64,000 bases of DNA from Cristatella mucedo (taxonomy: Eukaryota > Bryozoa > Phylactolaemata > Cristatellidae), in assembly GCA_009760855.2 (NCBI GenBank), contig WPIO01000029.1, positions 3,008,501-3,072,500 of the forward strand, in the 5' to 3' direction. Position numbers and translations under genes: made by a program. The stretch's first letter is position 1, and every line of letters starts with the position of its first letter. Shown here piece after piece: positions 1-38,800 of the stretch. The notes beneath the pieces were generated by a model. The model was not told where the DNA came from. It was given only the letters and a program-made list of their open reading frames with translations, and made no database searches.

Positions 1-1225
1 CTAGGGCGTTGACTCAGCCACCTTTCGGCAAGCATCCGGAGTAACGCAGTCCCACAGATGCTTAAGCCGACCAAAAAGCTGCTCAGGAGAAGACGAGATG
101 CTGCTCCCAGCTTCACGTGACTGCTCCAACCTCAATCCCATAGATGCTCAATAGGGTTGAGATCGGGAGATTGGCTTGGCCGAATAAAGGACTTGGATAC
201 CTGAATCGGCTAAGAATTGCTCCTTTCGCACTTTCAGCAAGCTTGGGGTCATTATCCATTCGCCAAACATAGTCCTCCCCCATAAGAGCTCTTGGCACAG
301 GGCATGCCAACATTTTTTACTGTGTCCATGAACATGTTCATGTAATAACCCCGTTAATTCGGTGTCGAGTTCCTACTCCGGAAGCCGAAAAAAACAAGAC
401 AAAACAAGCACACTTGCACCTCCATACTTGAGCATAGATTGCAAGCCAGTCCGGGTGGTACTCTTCACCCTTTCTTCGACTGACGAAATTCCTCGGCTTG
501 CCATCTCCGTGAATACGAATTTACCTTCATCGGTCCATAGAATGCTGCTCCAGTCGGCAGCAGTAAAGTGGGCGTGCTTTCGGATCCACTGCAGACGGCA
601 ATTTCGTTGCCGTTGCTTAACTAACGGTTTGTGTTCACTAATTCTTCTGTAAATACCGTGCTCTGTAAGCCTCCTACGAGCCACAGCAACACTTACAGCC
701 ATGCCGGCGACTTCTTTTAAGGTCTTAGAGAGAGCTCGAAGTGGTGCGACCAAATGCGGCCAGTTTAAGCAGCCGGTCATCCTTTTTGTCATCGAAGGTG
801 GGCGGCCTAAGCGTGGTAAGATGCCCATTCTACCACCCTGAAAATACTTTAGGTGATACCTGACGGTTTCCTCAGACTTAAACCAAGCTTCGGTGCCACC
901 TTTACGTTGCTAAGACCCATCTTGTGATGGGCGACGATTCGGTTTTAGATTTAACTATTTAGCTTCTCTGTCTCTCATATGGCAGATAAGCACCGTAGGA
1001 GCAGCTCCAAATGAGTCCAGAATGCAGCCAGGAAGTATAAAAATAACTCCCCTCCTGCTGACACGTGAATGTGCAGACAAATCGTTGGCCGTTTGTAACA
1101 TTAGATCTGATTTTTATATAAACAGTCAGGTTTATGTATAAGCCGGCCCGCACCGATGGAGGACCTCCGCAGATGAATGGTTACTAAGTAAGTGGGGTCT
1201 AATACTTTTTCGGGTGAGTGTACGC
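1..1225 (-). mobile_element. Decayed Tc1/mariner-like DNA transposon
   Basis: Minus-strand reading frames, broken by frameshifts and stops, keep the parts of a Tc1 DDE transposase: a QWIRKHAHFTAADW...WTDEGKFVF block (373-600), YGGASVLVLSCFF (~430), MDNDPKLAESAK (~240-270), and SPDLNPIEHLWD (~120-165). These are in the family order, and the last supplies the E of DDE. An HTH-like remnant lies near 840-930. The right boundary near 1180-1225 is a guess. It sits in the intron after the last seen HECT exon and cannot make a working transposase. Confidence 0.8.
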
Positions 1226-1299
1226 AGTGCCACTGGAAAAAACAGGCTGTAATGACCAGCCCACACTAGAATATCACATACGCAGATATGATCGCTTAC

Positions 1300-26305
<25,006 letters not shown>

Positions 26306-29265
26306 CTACATAAAATGTAAAGAGAGTTGTAGTTCAGAGAACAAGTAATATCCAATGCACTACAGACGCTCGAGCAATAAACAGCAGTAGCAATTGCCAA
26401 CTACTTCACTCACCAAAACAGTGAGTCATGCTCATAAACACACATACACATATGTGCATGCACACGGGTGCATGTACATGCACACGTATGGGCATGTGTA
26501 CACAGTTTAATAGTTTACTTTGGTAGCAGGATGATGCTGTAACCTGTGAACAAATCAGACTTCAGCTACGATGCTACACGATAAGCCTGCACTTATGCTG
26601 TGGCACCGACGGCCCAGCCAAGCAACGGGTCTGTAGCGCCATTGCAACTCAACAGGCCTTCCATCCTATTGCTGAGCCCATGGCCAACTCGATCCCCAAT
26701 CTTGCTGCTGCCAAGAAATCTGCTTAAATAGCAGTGCCGTATGCTTATAAACTACTTATAAACTACTATGGAACAACAAGGTTGATCGGCTGGCACTACA
26801 AGAAGCTGCACACTGAATGACGAAGACATCAAAATACTAGACTGCATTAGTCTGTTTGATGCTGCATATGCCATCGATAAATAAGACTGGTGTCTATGCA
26901 TGAAAAGGACAACAAAATGCTCTGACGGACTTTTAAACAACAGCCGACGCCGTCCGAGTACAGCACCACTACATTTGCTATCTCAACAGAGCTCCACAGC
27001 AGACCGTTGGTCAGACAAGAAGTGGCCCTGTTCAATCCCAATGGCTGATGTAAGCTAACGTTCAAGGCAAGCAAAAAACACTGATGGTCATCTGGTTTCA
27101 CCTTGATAGCTAGTAAATCGAGTTTGCAATAACCAAAACAACTAAACCTAGTACCTCCTGCAAACAGCATATTAGAATCCACTGTAGGCTTGCTGCTCTA
27201 CCAAACCCCCACATTTGCACACCTCTGCATGTACACTATGCCACAATCCTTTACTCAGCAACTACTATATCATGTTCCCCAGCCCAGCATAGTATTCACG
27301 ATCTAGTCGAGCCAGCACAGTAGATTTTCCACAGCTGCGAAAAAAATTCAGTAGGATTTACAGAAGCAATGATGCCATAAGCAGAAATGAAGCCGATCGA
27401 GCAACAATGAGCTTCAACCAGTGCTTATCTGCCAGAGAATAAAAGCTATTGCCTCCTGCAGGTATCCGTGTCCCTTCACACCGTACCTGACAGGCTATGC
27501 ATACACCCTCAACCCCCTAGTATGCTCTAGCTCCAAAGTAATGAATGAAGCAAAAGAATAAACAAGGAACAATATACAGTAGCACCTTTACTAATCTTAT
27601 TCGCAGGCAACCTTTCATGCAACATCAACGGCTTAAAGCTAGTTCCTTTGAACGGTTAGCTGAAAGTGAATAAACACAATGTTCCTCTAAATCACGAAAT
27701 CTAAATCACGTTGGCCTCTCTTTCTTCGCCCACAACTTGCTCAGAACTTGCTTTACATAAAATTTCTGTTGGCAGGTAAGACCACAATGCATCGCGAAAG
27801 ATGCATGCGCTCTCTCATCAAGGAACTACTAGCTCCGCTTTTTATCTGAGACCACAACATAAACATAGTGATAACACTCGTGACTACAGCACGCACACTA
27901 GAGAGAGCAGAGACTAGGCAATGAGAAATCGTATAGTGACCATGAGCGCGCGGGCTGTTAGACTGGCTTGTAAATGAAAGCACAAAGGATGAAAACACTG
28001 TTGAAAGAACCACTGCCTCGAACAAGTCCTCTAGGAGCACCAGGGCGATGCCTATCGATGGCCCACTAACAGCAAGGTGACCAAAAGCGCTCAGCATAGC
28101 TTCCGAATGTTTTCACGGCAATCCGCAACAGGTCGTTAGACTGGGGAAGCCGTGGGGCATATGGCACTGGTAATGCCAGACTAGAAGTCGCGGCATTACA
28201 TATAACGTCAAAACTGAAGTCGTGGAACGGACTGGAATCCTGCAACAATAGTGAGCGTGAAGTCAACGGCAGTCTCAGAACTTCAGGTCTTACACTTAGA
28301 TCGAATGTCGCCGGCCGAAGCAAGGTCAATATAGCCTCATGTCGCGGTCAGCCGCCTGCCGTTGGTACCAGGACACCCAGAGCGGCAAGGCGGATCTCGG
28401 GCCAGGAAGTGTCGCGATGCCTTGCGCCGACTATGTCTACGTCAGCGACCACTACCGTGACGTAGGCTATTACTGCTCCGCCTACCGCCGGGTCGGGGGG
28501 CCCTAGTCTGCCATGTCTGCTGCCTCTAGCCCAGTAGAACTCAGGAGTTCGATCAGGGGCTGGAAAGCTGATCGAGCTTCCCATGGCTTTATTTTCTAGT
28601 ACTATTGTGGTTTCTGAAGGTCAGGCAAAAGCACGCGGGTCTCCAGGCGCTTTGCTCGTTAGGTACACCCAAAGCACACGCAAAGTCGAGGTAAGCCGCT
28701 CTTGATGGACCATCGTCAGTTGGTATCAAATATAATTTATCTCCATCATAGTAGAAGTCAGTAGTTCCACACGAGCGTGAAAGTTTTTTAATTAACTCAT
28801 AGCTAATTATAAGTAATTTTTCGATACACGTGCTCCTTTCCAATTCATGGCCGGAATAAACAAAAAGTTTAAGTTCTTTGTGCAGTCGAAGAGAAGCAAA
28901 CTTAAATGCAAGCACTGTCTACAACTCGCTGCAAGCGAAGCAATAACCAAGGGCTAATTACCTGCAAGGGATCAAGCTTAGACAAAAATGCAAAAGCGAA
29001 CAGAGCCAGCATCGCGCTGAGGCAGGCATGCAAACGCCCAGAGGAAGACACTCGAGGTCACTGGTTAGTAGAACCACTACTTACAAACATGCACTGGAGG
29101 ATACGCAGCTAAGCACGAAAAGCAAACTGGAAAAAAAGACAAGTTCGCAGAGGCGAAACGAAAGTTGAACGAAGCCTATGCGTATTTATCTGAGACTAAA
29201 ATGATGCCAAGTCCAGGCCCGCGGTATCAGTGTCTGATCGGTATCAGATGGAGTGAGCTAGACTT
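26306..29265. other. Upstream of last identified NEDD4-like exon; 5' part unresolved
   Basis: The 5' UTR and any further 5' coding exons are expected here or beyond. A higher-GC block at 28330-28600 might be a promoter or first-exon region (inference only). Open frames at 28082-28329, 28348-28584 and 28589-28915 on the minus strand show no secure homology. A TG/CA-rich patch lies at 26430-26500. Confidence 0.4.
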
Positions 29266-29269
29266 TTGG

Positions 29270-30450
29270 TGCATACGAGTTTAAGGCTCAGTCACTAAAA
29301 TTTTCAATTTAATCCGATGAAGAACGAGACGACGGGCAGCCGAGGAGCGAGCGGTTCGTGAGCGAACTGGGAGAGCAAGAAGGCCGCATAGGTAGGCCCG
29401 TGCAATCGATGGCAGTGACCTGTAGGGCAAAGTGAGAATCTTTAAGTCGACTTGATGCTCGAGAGGGAGCCGATGAAGCCCAGATTTAAGTGCGGCGAAG
29501 TGGCAGTTACGCTGTTGATGGCCCCGATGGGCTACTGTGGTTTGCATCAGTTGCTGTCGATTTAGGGCACAGCCCCGTGATTCACTAACAATGGGAATTG
29601 TAGCATTCCAGACAGATTCGTCACTAACTCGCGTCGCCTTCGCTAGTTCGCTAGTTTGGCTGCTTTGTTCGTGTCTAAGCACTGCCTGGTTTTGGCCACA
29701 TTCCCCGGCTGAAAGTAGGCCAACTTGATTTATGAGGCAATGAGCTTACATTTGATAAGTCTTTTGAAAACAACACGCCAACAGTGCGGGAAGATCACCG
29801 GAGTTATCCTTGATTTGCTTAATCTTGAGCGTGAAGTTTTTCAACTCGACTGTGACCCTAGATATGCCATGGCTCTTAGGTTGGTCTTGCCGTTCAAGCT
29901 TTAGGAGAACCGATGGCCATCCAAGTGTGACTGTTATCGATGCAGTCCACGAGAGCGTGATGCGAATCGGATGCAGAATAAGGCTTGGAAGCGTCGAAGC
30001 TTACGAAAGAACCCCATAATTGCCACGTTTGCCGATGAGCTCGGTGAGAGATGAGAGTACAGCTAGTGACAAGACGAGGGCTTTAGACCAAACTCTGATG
30101 TAGCCCATAGTTTTAGGCTCCCAGCACGAGCCGCAGCCATTTACAACTACTCTCGGACATCCCACGCTGAGGTTGAACCTAACCCAATTTAGCTTGGTGC
30201 CAGCGATACCTTGGCGTGTCGAGTGGCGCTCCAAAAGGGTCAAACGGTCAATAGTGTCTAACGCAGCTGAGAGGTCTAGCAGAACTAGCAAAGAGGCCCT
30301 ACAATGATCAGCATTGTTTGGAAGGTCAACGTAAACCCGAAGCAGACCAGTTTCTACCGAATATTTTGCTCTAAGCCCCGATTTAAACTTGCTAGCAAGA
30401 TCTGATGAACGGATGTAGTCGCCAAGCAGGGGGTCCAACCCTAGTTCAAG
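29270..30450 (-). mobile_element. Older, divergent CR1/L2-like LINE remnant
   Basis: Minus strand: ASLLVLLDLSAALDTIDRLT and RQGIAGTKLNWVRFNLSVG (30180-30310) match the RT fingers/palm start. CHFAALKSGLHRLPLEHQVD LKILTLPYRSLPS (29400-29520) matches the HxxPLLxxLHWLPVxxRIxFK end region. Sequence differs clearly from the abundant family, so this is a second, older LINE lineage. Confidence 0.75.
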
Positions 30451-31975
30451 TGCATTAGATAAAAATGGCAGAATGAAGGCTCTGGACGAAAGATGCTCAG
30501 GGTCTCATGATCTAGGATCTTCTTCTGAATAAGTAGCCTGACGACAGCCGTTTTCAGAGAGGCACGGACTTCACCAGTGACCAAGGACACAGCACACGTT
30601 GATCAATACCGAGGCTGCTAGGCCAGGGCCAGCCAATCTAGTTGAAAGGCGAAAATCGGCGCCGGCTGACGACTGTCTCGCAGTGATACAAAAAAATGTA
30701 GCTTGTTGCGGCGGTATTTTCTGGCAATACGGAAGCCGAAGCTCAAAACGATAGAGAGATGAAGCGCGATTACCAGTGCAAAATGAGCCCGCAGTGAGGA
30801 CGTGACCTTGGAGTGAACTTGATCCGAGAATAGAAAACTGACCGTGCCTACTGGTCACTAAACCTGCATTGCCTTGCACTGTGCGGTCAAACGTACGGCG
30901 TTGGCGTCCATTAGACTTTCAATTCGTTAGAGTACTGCGGTAGTCAGGTTAATCAACCGTTCTGCCATCCATCCGATAGACCACCTGCAGAAAGGCGATC
31001 GGGCTACGAAGCATACAACATGGCGTTCTGCCAGCAGCGCTGCTGCTTGGCGGCATCTCCAGCGGAGCGTCTATTTAGGTTGTATCGGTTGACCGCGAAT
31101 GCCAACCTTACCGGGGACAGCCAACGAGCCTGGGCACCACCAGTTAAACCTATTATTTTCAACGACAAATATTGCGAGGAGTAACACTAACTGGTCATAA
31201 CAATAGCATTACCACGGATAAGGGCTGGGTCACCACTGTTGATTTGCTAAGAATTGTAATATCAATTTTCTGCTTGTTGCCTAACTTTATGAACAACAGT
31301 ATTGTCAGCTAAGCCAACAGGTCTGACTTTAAAAACCGGCACGAGGTGCGAGTCATCCTAATCCTGTGCCAATCAGAAACAGTTTTGGGTAGACCGAAGA
31401 TTTCCTATGCTGAGGCAATTGAGGACGATTCAGAAAAAAATATTACGTCACCTGTTACAATACTGTCTCCCCCTATATATATATATATATGTGCGTGTGT
31501 GTGTGTGCGCGTGCGCGTGCGTGTGTTCGCGCGTCATTCATTCACTACACACGAGCATGGGTATAATCAAGCAACCCACCTAAATGTATTCTCGTGAATT
31601 TTTGCTAGACCCACGAAATATGCAGTCGTGACCCGGAAATATGCAGTCGTGACTGAGCCATTTGTGGTATGCAAGCCTTGCTATTAGTTACTTCATTTTT
31701 GTATTACACAGTCGAATTAGCACAGTGAGTCGATTGTCGAACGGTTAAGTTTTTTTACCCTCGGCCAGACGTAGGAAAACCGGTATCGCGATATTGCACG
31801 AATCTCCTAGTATTTGCAATTCAAATTCTTCTAGCAGACCTCGAGCGCAGCCTTTTAAAACGAAGCGAAGCGTTTAGTTCCGATCTCGATTCAGCTCCTG
31901 CATTTGCGATTTTGTATATTCTTACGCAACGGCATCTATTTTATCTTGCTACCGCTTGTGGCACATTCTTTCCAG
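30451..31975. other. Spacer, nothing recognised
   Basis: No gene found. Contains a short (AT)n/(GT)n tract at 31476-31530 and a small imperfect tandem duplication around ATATGCAGTCGTGAC at 31617-31655. Confidence 0.5.
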
Positions 31976-32039
31976 CCATCCGAGCTTCTACTTCCATGCT
32001 ACTCACTACCTTAACTACCCTCTCGACTCAGCGATGCTT

Positions 32040-32512
<473 letters not shown>

Positions 32513-32689
32513 CGCAGTAGCTGTTCTTGTGGAGCTCACGGAACACGAAGACACGAGCAGGCGAAGGAGCGGCGGAGACTCCAGCCATCTCCAGTGGTAC
32601 TGATGCTGGCTGACTCACCACAGATACAATAGCATCCGCGGTGGGCCACACACCTTACATCAAAGCAGCTGGCTCACACAACCTCTGCA

Positions 32690-32777
<88 letters not shown>

Positions 32778-32786
32778 CTCTCTCCC
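32690..32786. repeat. (CT)n microsatellite
   Basis: Second CT tract, about 95 bp, separated from the first by 180 bp of unique sequence. Confidence 0.97.
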
Positions 32787-34339
32787 TATTTACGACCAAG
32801 ATACTTAAGCGGCTTGCTAGAATTAGCAATGTAAGGTAACACTTGTTTAACAGGATAAGGAGCTTGCTGCGAAAGCTAAATACGCGTAGAAACTCCGTAG
32901 CCAGAGGACAGCTTCGGTTTTCCCACTGAGACCTACTCGAGATGCGAGTGCCCACGGAATGCCTCTAGCTCCCCTCAAACCGGGTGCACCAGCTCGAGGT
33001 AAACTCCGAAGTGGCTAAGCGAAGGCAAACCACTCGGCTGGCGTATGCAGTGCCTCCTCCTCAAAAATAAGCCGGCCTTTCAATAAATTTAGAGTCAACT
33101 CCGTTTATAGGAATAAGCTCGAGCCGGTAAATAGCCATTCTTATAGGAGGAGTATTCCCATATGCGGAGTGCGACTATAGCTAGAGTAAATCTGGGATGC
33201 GGAACTGCTATTTTTATAAGCGGAGTATTCCTATATCCGACATTCTAACACGCGAAGTCGACTGTAGTATTATGCAGTCTGAAGAAAGACGCCTAACCTT
33301 CTCGCCGAAGGCGCGGCGCTCTGGAAGGGCCTCCTGGAGAAATTGGTCAAAACGACCCGTCTGCGGAGAGCCTGGAGCGATGCACCCTCCGTCCGGTGGC
33401 TGATCCTCGGCGATCCCCGAATCTCGTGAGCAATCTGGAGCGGTTTAAGAGATACTGAAAGACATGCTACACAGCGGCGGATTTATTTAGCTCAGTGTAG
33501 AAAGGAAAATCGGCAAGATCTTGTTTCTAGAGAAACATTCGCGCTCGAGTCAAGCCGCGCCGTTCCATCCGTCTTCTCCGGCTGCCGATTATGTAATTTC
33601 CTGTTCAGTTACTACTGCCGCGTTGCTCGTTTCCTTCCTCAGCTTCATTTAATTGGTGACACTGCCCCTGATCGTTGTACGAGTGGGCTGCGACACTCGA
33701 TGTGGTAGGCAGTCGGGACGTGCTATTGGCGATTGTTGTGACCAGGGAGTCGGGCGGAACTAGGGTGGGCGAGAGGGGCGAGGAGAGTCGTGCTCCGCCC
33801 TGCTCCGCCCTGCTCCGTGTGTAGGTGAAATAAACTGGCGGTGTTGCTCGTCGGCTAGCGTTCTCTGCTGTTCGCGACGATAACTCAAGCTACACTAGTT
33901 CTGAGTACCTTCTGACTTTCTTTAGTTGCGTGAGACAATGGCCATTGAATATCCATTTCGCTTTGGGTTTGCTAGTGAAAACTCTCGCTCATATACGTCG
34001 TCGCCGTTAGACGGAAGCCGAGGGCAGAGTTCTGTGAAAGGGCCAAGTTCTGTGAATCGATGAGCAGAGGAGGGAGGACTCTTGCTAACTCCACACACGT
34101 TCGGCGAGTGCCGAGCCGCAAGCGAAGGCTGATATGGCGATAGCTGCCTGCAAAGGACATCTGAGTTCGGTCGCGAAGTTAAGACGCGGGTGGTTTTAGT
34201 GGCCGGTTAAACATGCATGTTGGAAGAATGAGCTAGTGAAACAAGTGGGGAACGACTAGGTCATTGGATAATGATCCACAATTGATCGATCGACGATCGA
34301 AAGCATCGCAGATGATGAAAATCCGCCCCCATATGACAT
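32787..34339. other. Spacer with weak repeat structure
   Basis: At 33095-33270 several imperfect direct and inverted copies of a CTCCGxxTATAxGAATA-like unit suggest a MITE cluster. At 33790-33815 the unit TGCTCCGCCC is repeated. No gene found. Confidence 0.45.
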
Positions 34340-34505
34340 GTCACCAAATTCCAGGTTTTGAACCGGCCAAGTCGGAGTCCTCATCCGATTGAACATCTCT
34401 GGCAGGAATTGAGCGTAGGATTCGTGAAAAAGCTATCCTGCCGAAAGTGGTTGCATTGATTTTTGAACTTTCGAAGAGAAATGGGCAGAAAATCGGCACC
34501 CAGTA
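34340..34505 (+). mobile_element. Tc1/mariner transposase C-terminal fragment
   Basis: Plus strand, with frameshift: PSRSPHPIEHLWQELS and ERRIREKAILPKVVALIFEL correspond to the SPDLNPIEHLWxELxRRIRxK end of Tc1 transposases. Only the end of the gene remains. Confidence 0.65.
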
Positions 34506-35606
34506 GGGCTAAATTCCTGCAGTAGCCCACTGGTAACAAGTGTTACCACTCGACGACCAGCTTCCTGCGTCCTAGTCTCACAGAAGGCCGTTCTGCATTG
34601 CTTTATGCAAGCCGCGAGATGGCTCTTCTGCCGCTATCAAAATGACTTTCAAATTATCAGCTCGTAACATGGATTAACTTTCCATTTCACGGCGCTTCCT
34701 TTTAGTCCGAACCCCACAGAAGACAGCAGAATCCCATCGAGTGGGCTTGCACTATTGCACATCGGCCTGCTAATTAAGTGGAGAGCACACACGAAAGCGA
34801 ATTGCCATGTTCAGTGGTTTGAAAATTCGAGCCGAGATAACTAGTCTTTAGAGCAGCACAGCGACCAGCCAATCACTGCCAGAGATCTGCATTTGTAGCC
34901 GCACGACGAAATCAAAGTGAAATCGCTTGATATACAGCAGTGAAATAAAATCCAAGTAGAGGATGGAGGTTGGCTAAGCTTAGTCACCGAAGCCTCGTTT
35001 CTTCTTGCTACAAAACCAAACGTGACAGTGAAGCCTGCTTTGATAATTTCAAGCTTCCTCAGCTGCATCACGGAATCGTGATAATCGTGTTCAACCCAGC
35101 CTAAACTTATGAAAACTGCCTTGTCCACTGTAGTTATACTAAATGGTTATGCTAGCCGAAACAGCTTTGACTCCAAATACCGTCGTGCTGCTGTACATTT
35201 TGCATTCCTCTTGCTACTATTCTTTTGGTTTTTTATACTATACTATGCTGACCGAAACGCTAACTTTAGTACCGGGCTCCAAACACTATGCTTTGCGAAA
35301 CACTAGCTGAGGCATCACGTTTGCAGAGTAACGTTGTCGACTACCTGTCGCTGGACCAAGGAGAAACCAAGCTCAGCTCTACCGAGCTCTCCACAAACTT
35401 CAAAAGCTAAGCAGATTCTCACAGGCGAAGAAATGTATTAGAATAACAGACACTGTATGTCACTTGCTTACAAAAACAACAATACAGTAACAGACTGCTT
35501 CAGGCTAAAATATTGACTAGGCAGTGAATAGCAACATCAGCCCACAATAGAAATGAAAGAATGTATACACAGAAGAGTGCCCAAAGGCAATCTTCACCAA
35601 TTTCTT
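34506..35606. other. Spacer, nothing recognised
   Basis: No gene or named repeat. Ends at the 3' side of CIAPIN1. Confidence 0.5.
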
Positions 35607-35612
35607 TTTATT
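35607..35612 (-). terminator. Candidate CIAPIN1 polyadenylation signal
   Basis: AATAAA on the minus strand, about 170 nt after the CIAPIN1 stop codon. Position fits a short 3' UTR; use is not proven. Confidence 0.5.
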
Positions 35613-35781
35613 TTCTTGAGACAAGCAGATGCACTGTCTTGAACACACATTACAAGCATCGACGGTGCATTGATAATGAATATACAAGGCTTCTAGTAAT
35701 CAGGCACAATTACATGCGACGATGTAAGTAGTGCCAGTCTATTTTCGTACATCTAAGGTGGATTCATGATGTCGATATTAT

Positions 35782-35895
35782 TCACGCGTCTGCCTTCAGC
35801 TGTCTGTCCGACAGAGTGATCTTCTCACCAGGCTTAAAAGCCGGCATACCGAGGTATGGACAACTTGAGCACCGGAAGGCATCACCGAGGTAGCA
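35782..35895 (-). CDS. CIAPIN1: CIAPIN1 exon 6, second Fe-S motif and stop
   Basis: Encodes [37 protein letters not shown] and TGA at 35784-35782. Completes the C-x2-C-x7-C-x2-C motif. Separated from exon 5 by a 4,363-bp intron. Confidence 0.97.
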   Translation of the reverse strand, partial: CYLGDAFRCSSCPYLGMPAFKPGEKITLSDRQLKADA

Positions 35896-38800
35896 CTAAA
35901 GAGAAAAATCAAGAAGGTTGACAGAGCATGACCATGCAACCAACCAAACAAGGACACGATTTTTCACGAGTTTAATTCACTATTTACTATAATCCCCATT
36001 AGCGCTTTTATCTTTTTCAAAATATTTATGCTCGTTGCCGTGAAAACAGAAGGCTGATGAGGAACCTGCTCTATTAACTGGTTACTCTCTGTGAGAATGC
36101 ATGAGGCCACAGTAAGGCAGCTATTGCTAACAGAACAGCAGACAGAAGGTTCAAGAAAGGCGCAGACACCGCATGAACTAAGCTCAAGATCAGCTAGAGT
36201 GAAGCGATAAAAACACATGCCTGCTGACGGCCTGTTGTATTTTTATTCAGTGGCCATTTTGATAGCTACTGACACTACAGTGTCAAATACATATAAATAC
36301 AAATAAATACAGTGTCTCCTGAATTGGTCTCAGCTTGTCCTTACCATTCTTTGAACGATTTGAAGTAGTTGTTGATCGGTTCCCAAATGTTGGGGACACA
36401 TATGTTGATGCATCTAAACAAAACTCCGATGAACACGCCAATGTAGCCGTGGACGTGTAAGCCACTCTACCAATGCACCCTTTGGACTGCATCAAAAAGT
36501 TCCACCCTGCTACTGCTTACCAACTTACTATTTATGGGCACACCAAGTGTGAACCAAAAACTGGAAAGCTTAGCACTCAAAATCTGCTCAACCGGCATAT
36601 CTTCTGTTGTATCTGCACGCAATTTAGGTGTCCAGTTCAAAAGTGACCTCGCACTAGACCAGTGGTTCTCAACCTCCCTAATGCTGCGACCCTTTAATAC
36701 AGTTCCTCATGTTGTGGCGACCCCCAACGATAAAATTATTGTGTGCGAAATGTGGACATGCGTGTTTTCCGATGGTCTTAAGCGACCACTGCAAAAGGGT
36801 CGTTCGACCCCCCAAAGGGGTGGAGACCCACAGACTGAGAACCACTGCACTAGACGAATAAATCAGCTCTACTGTCAAATCTGCATACTTTCAGCTAGGT
36901 AATATTGCAAATGTTCAGGCTTGCTAAGAAAGGGATACTACATTGAAATTGGTCCATGCACCTGTGACATCCCGTCGCGACCTCTGTCACACACTGCTTG
37001 CTGGTCTACCAGCCTGTCCACTACGGCACTTAACAGTTGGCGGAAAACTCTGCAGCTAGGCTTGCCTGTCACGAACGTTGTAGTTGCCATATCAAACAAC
37101 TTCTGGCCGACCTGCACTGGCTCCCAATCAAGTAGATTATTGACTTGAAGGTTCTGTGACTCACTTATAGGTCCCTTCAATTCTCTGGCTCCAGCCTACT
37201 TACTTCAATTACTCCCCCATCAGGCTAGGCATCGTACCACCTGTTTTTATGACTCCAATTGTTTAGCCATATCTCATACGAACCTCAAATCCTTAGAAGA
37301 CCGTGCCTTTAATTTGTATGCTCCCAAGGCCTGGAACTCACTCCCATCTGACGTTACGACATTCTCTGACAGGACGAAATTTAGAATGAAGCTATCAACG
37401 CACCAGAGTCACACAGCATTTGGTGAGTCCTTAAGATTTTTCCTTTGAGTGTTTTTGCATGCTGACACTGAAATGTTATCACTAATATTTTCATATTGAC
37501 ACGGTGCATGTGACATCTAACCTTGCTATCCTTGTTGACACGTGGATGTGATTACCAACCTCTCGATCATGCTTCCTTTACAGCATACGTAGTGCCTAGA
37601 AAGAGATCAGGTTCTCTGAGGGTGCTATATACATTTATTATTATTATTATTATTATTATAACCTCCTGTAGTCATTAAAATTTGGAAGAGTCCAATCCAC
37701 ACCTCCAACAACCCATGAAGATGCTTATCAATTAGACCATCATGAAAACTATGATCTTCATGAAGTGAGATCAACAATATCATTGAGGCATCAAACCCAA
37801 TTAAAATCCAGAGTACAACCTGATTCCATACCAACAAATTTTGTAAAAGTAAGGTTATTATCAAATTGGTCTTGATTGAATCGTAGCCTATATATTTTGG
37901 CCCAAGAAAGATTATTATCCAATTAATTTCAGTTGAACCTTAGACTCTAGTACCAAGAGCAATGTCTTCCCTGTTCCCAATGCATAAATGCTACAATAGG
38001 GTTACCAAAAAATAGAGAGCCTGCTACTACCAATGAGTAGAGTAGTAGGATTTCTCTGCAACAGATTCTCTGACTAGCTTGACCTGGCTGATACGACCGG
38101 ACGACTTGATACACTGAAGCAAGAGACATATAATTTGCCACTCCACTGATAAATCTGTGTCTATTACACAAAATATATTAATTAATACACCTCATGTGTA
38201 TAGCACAATAAGATAACTTAATCTCTATCCAGGTGCTTCACATATGCCGAAGAGCTTGAGCTTACGACAAAGGTCGTCAAAAGCAAGCACATTTAACCCC
38301 TGGGCCAAACCAAGACTTTTAATCAGGCTTTTTTTTTACACTAAATCTACTCCCTTCCCGGTCATGAGATTCAGCAAAAAAGGGCAGGATTGCAACTGCA
38401 TTGAGCATTGCAGACCAACCGGTGTTTTTCAATAATAGCAATCACACAAATTCACCTGGAAAGATTAACCATGTCTCTCGGACTGACATATTCTTGATTA
38501 CCTTAGCACCAATTCCAGATTTCTTCTTGAAACAGTCAGCTCTCGCCCAGGATAATAACTGGTCATTCACTGACATGTAGTCATGTACATTCGTCAATTG
38601 CTTACAACGTGCATGTTCTCATTTAATGCCCAGATTGATCACTGACATGTGCATTCAGAGTTGTAGCTTGCATAACAGCTTATAGTGCTAACATCTTATC
38701 TTGAGAGTCACATACCTCAATTGATATGTAAAAATCTTGCCAGTGACCTGGTGCCAACCAGGCTGTGTTTCCAGAACTCTGGCCTAGCAAGACTTCATAC

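Noticed and set aside
28082-28239. Minus-strand exon candidate reading DLLRIAVKTFGSYAERF as start of the C2 domain
   Set aside because: It fits phase with the next C2 exon but lacks the KKDxFxxS segment and has a poor donor. The exon at 26225-26305 gives a full and far better C2 start.
28589-28915. 108-codon minus-strand frame with ELKLFVYSGHELERS resembling a C2 strand
   Set aside because: Same reason: missing calcium-loop residues, and superseded by 26225-26305. The rest of the frame has no recognised motif.
33700-33895. Possible solo LTR (TGTGGTAGGC... with an internal AATAAA)
   Set aside because: No matching target duplication, no second LTR, no primer-binding site or gag/pol sequence nearby.
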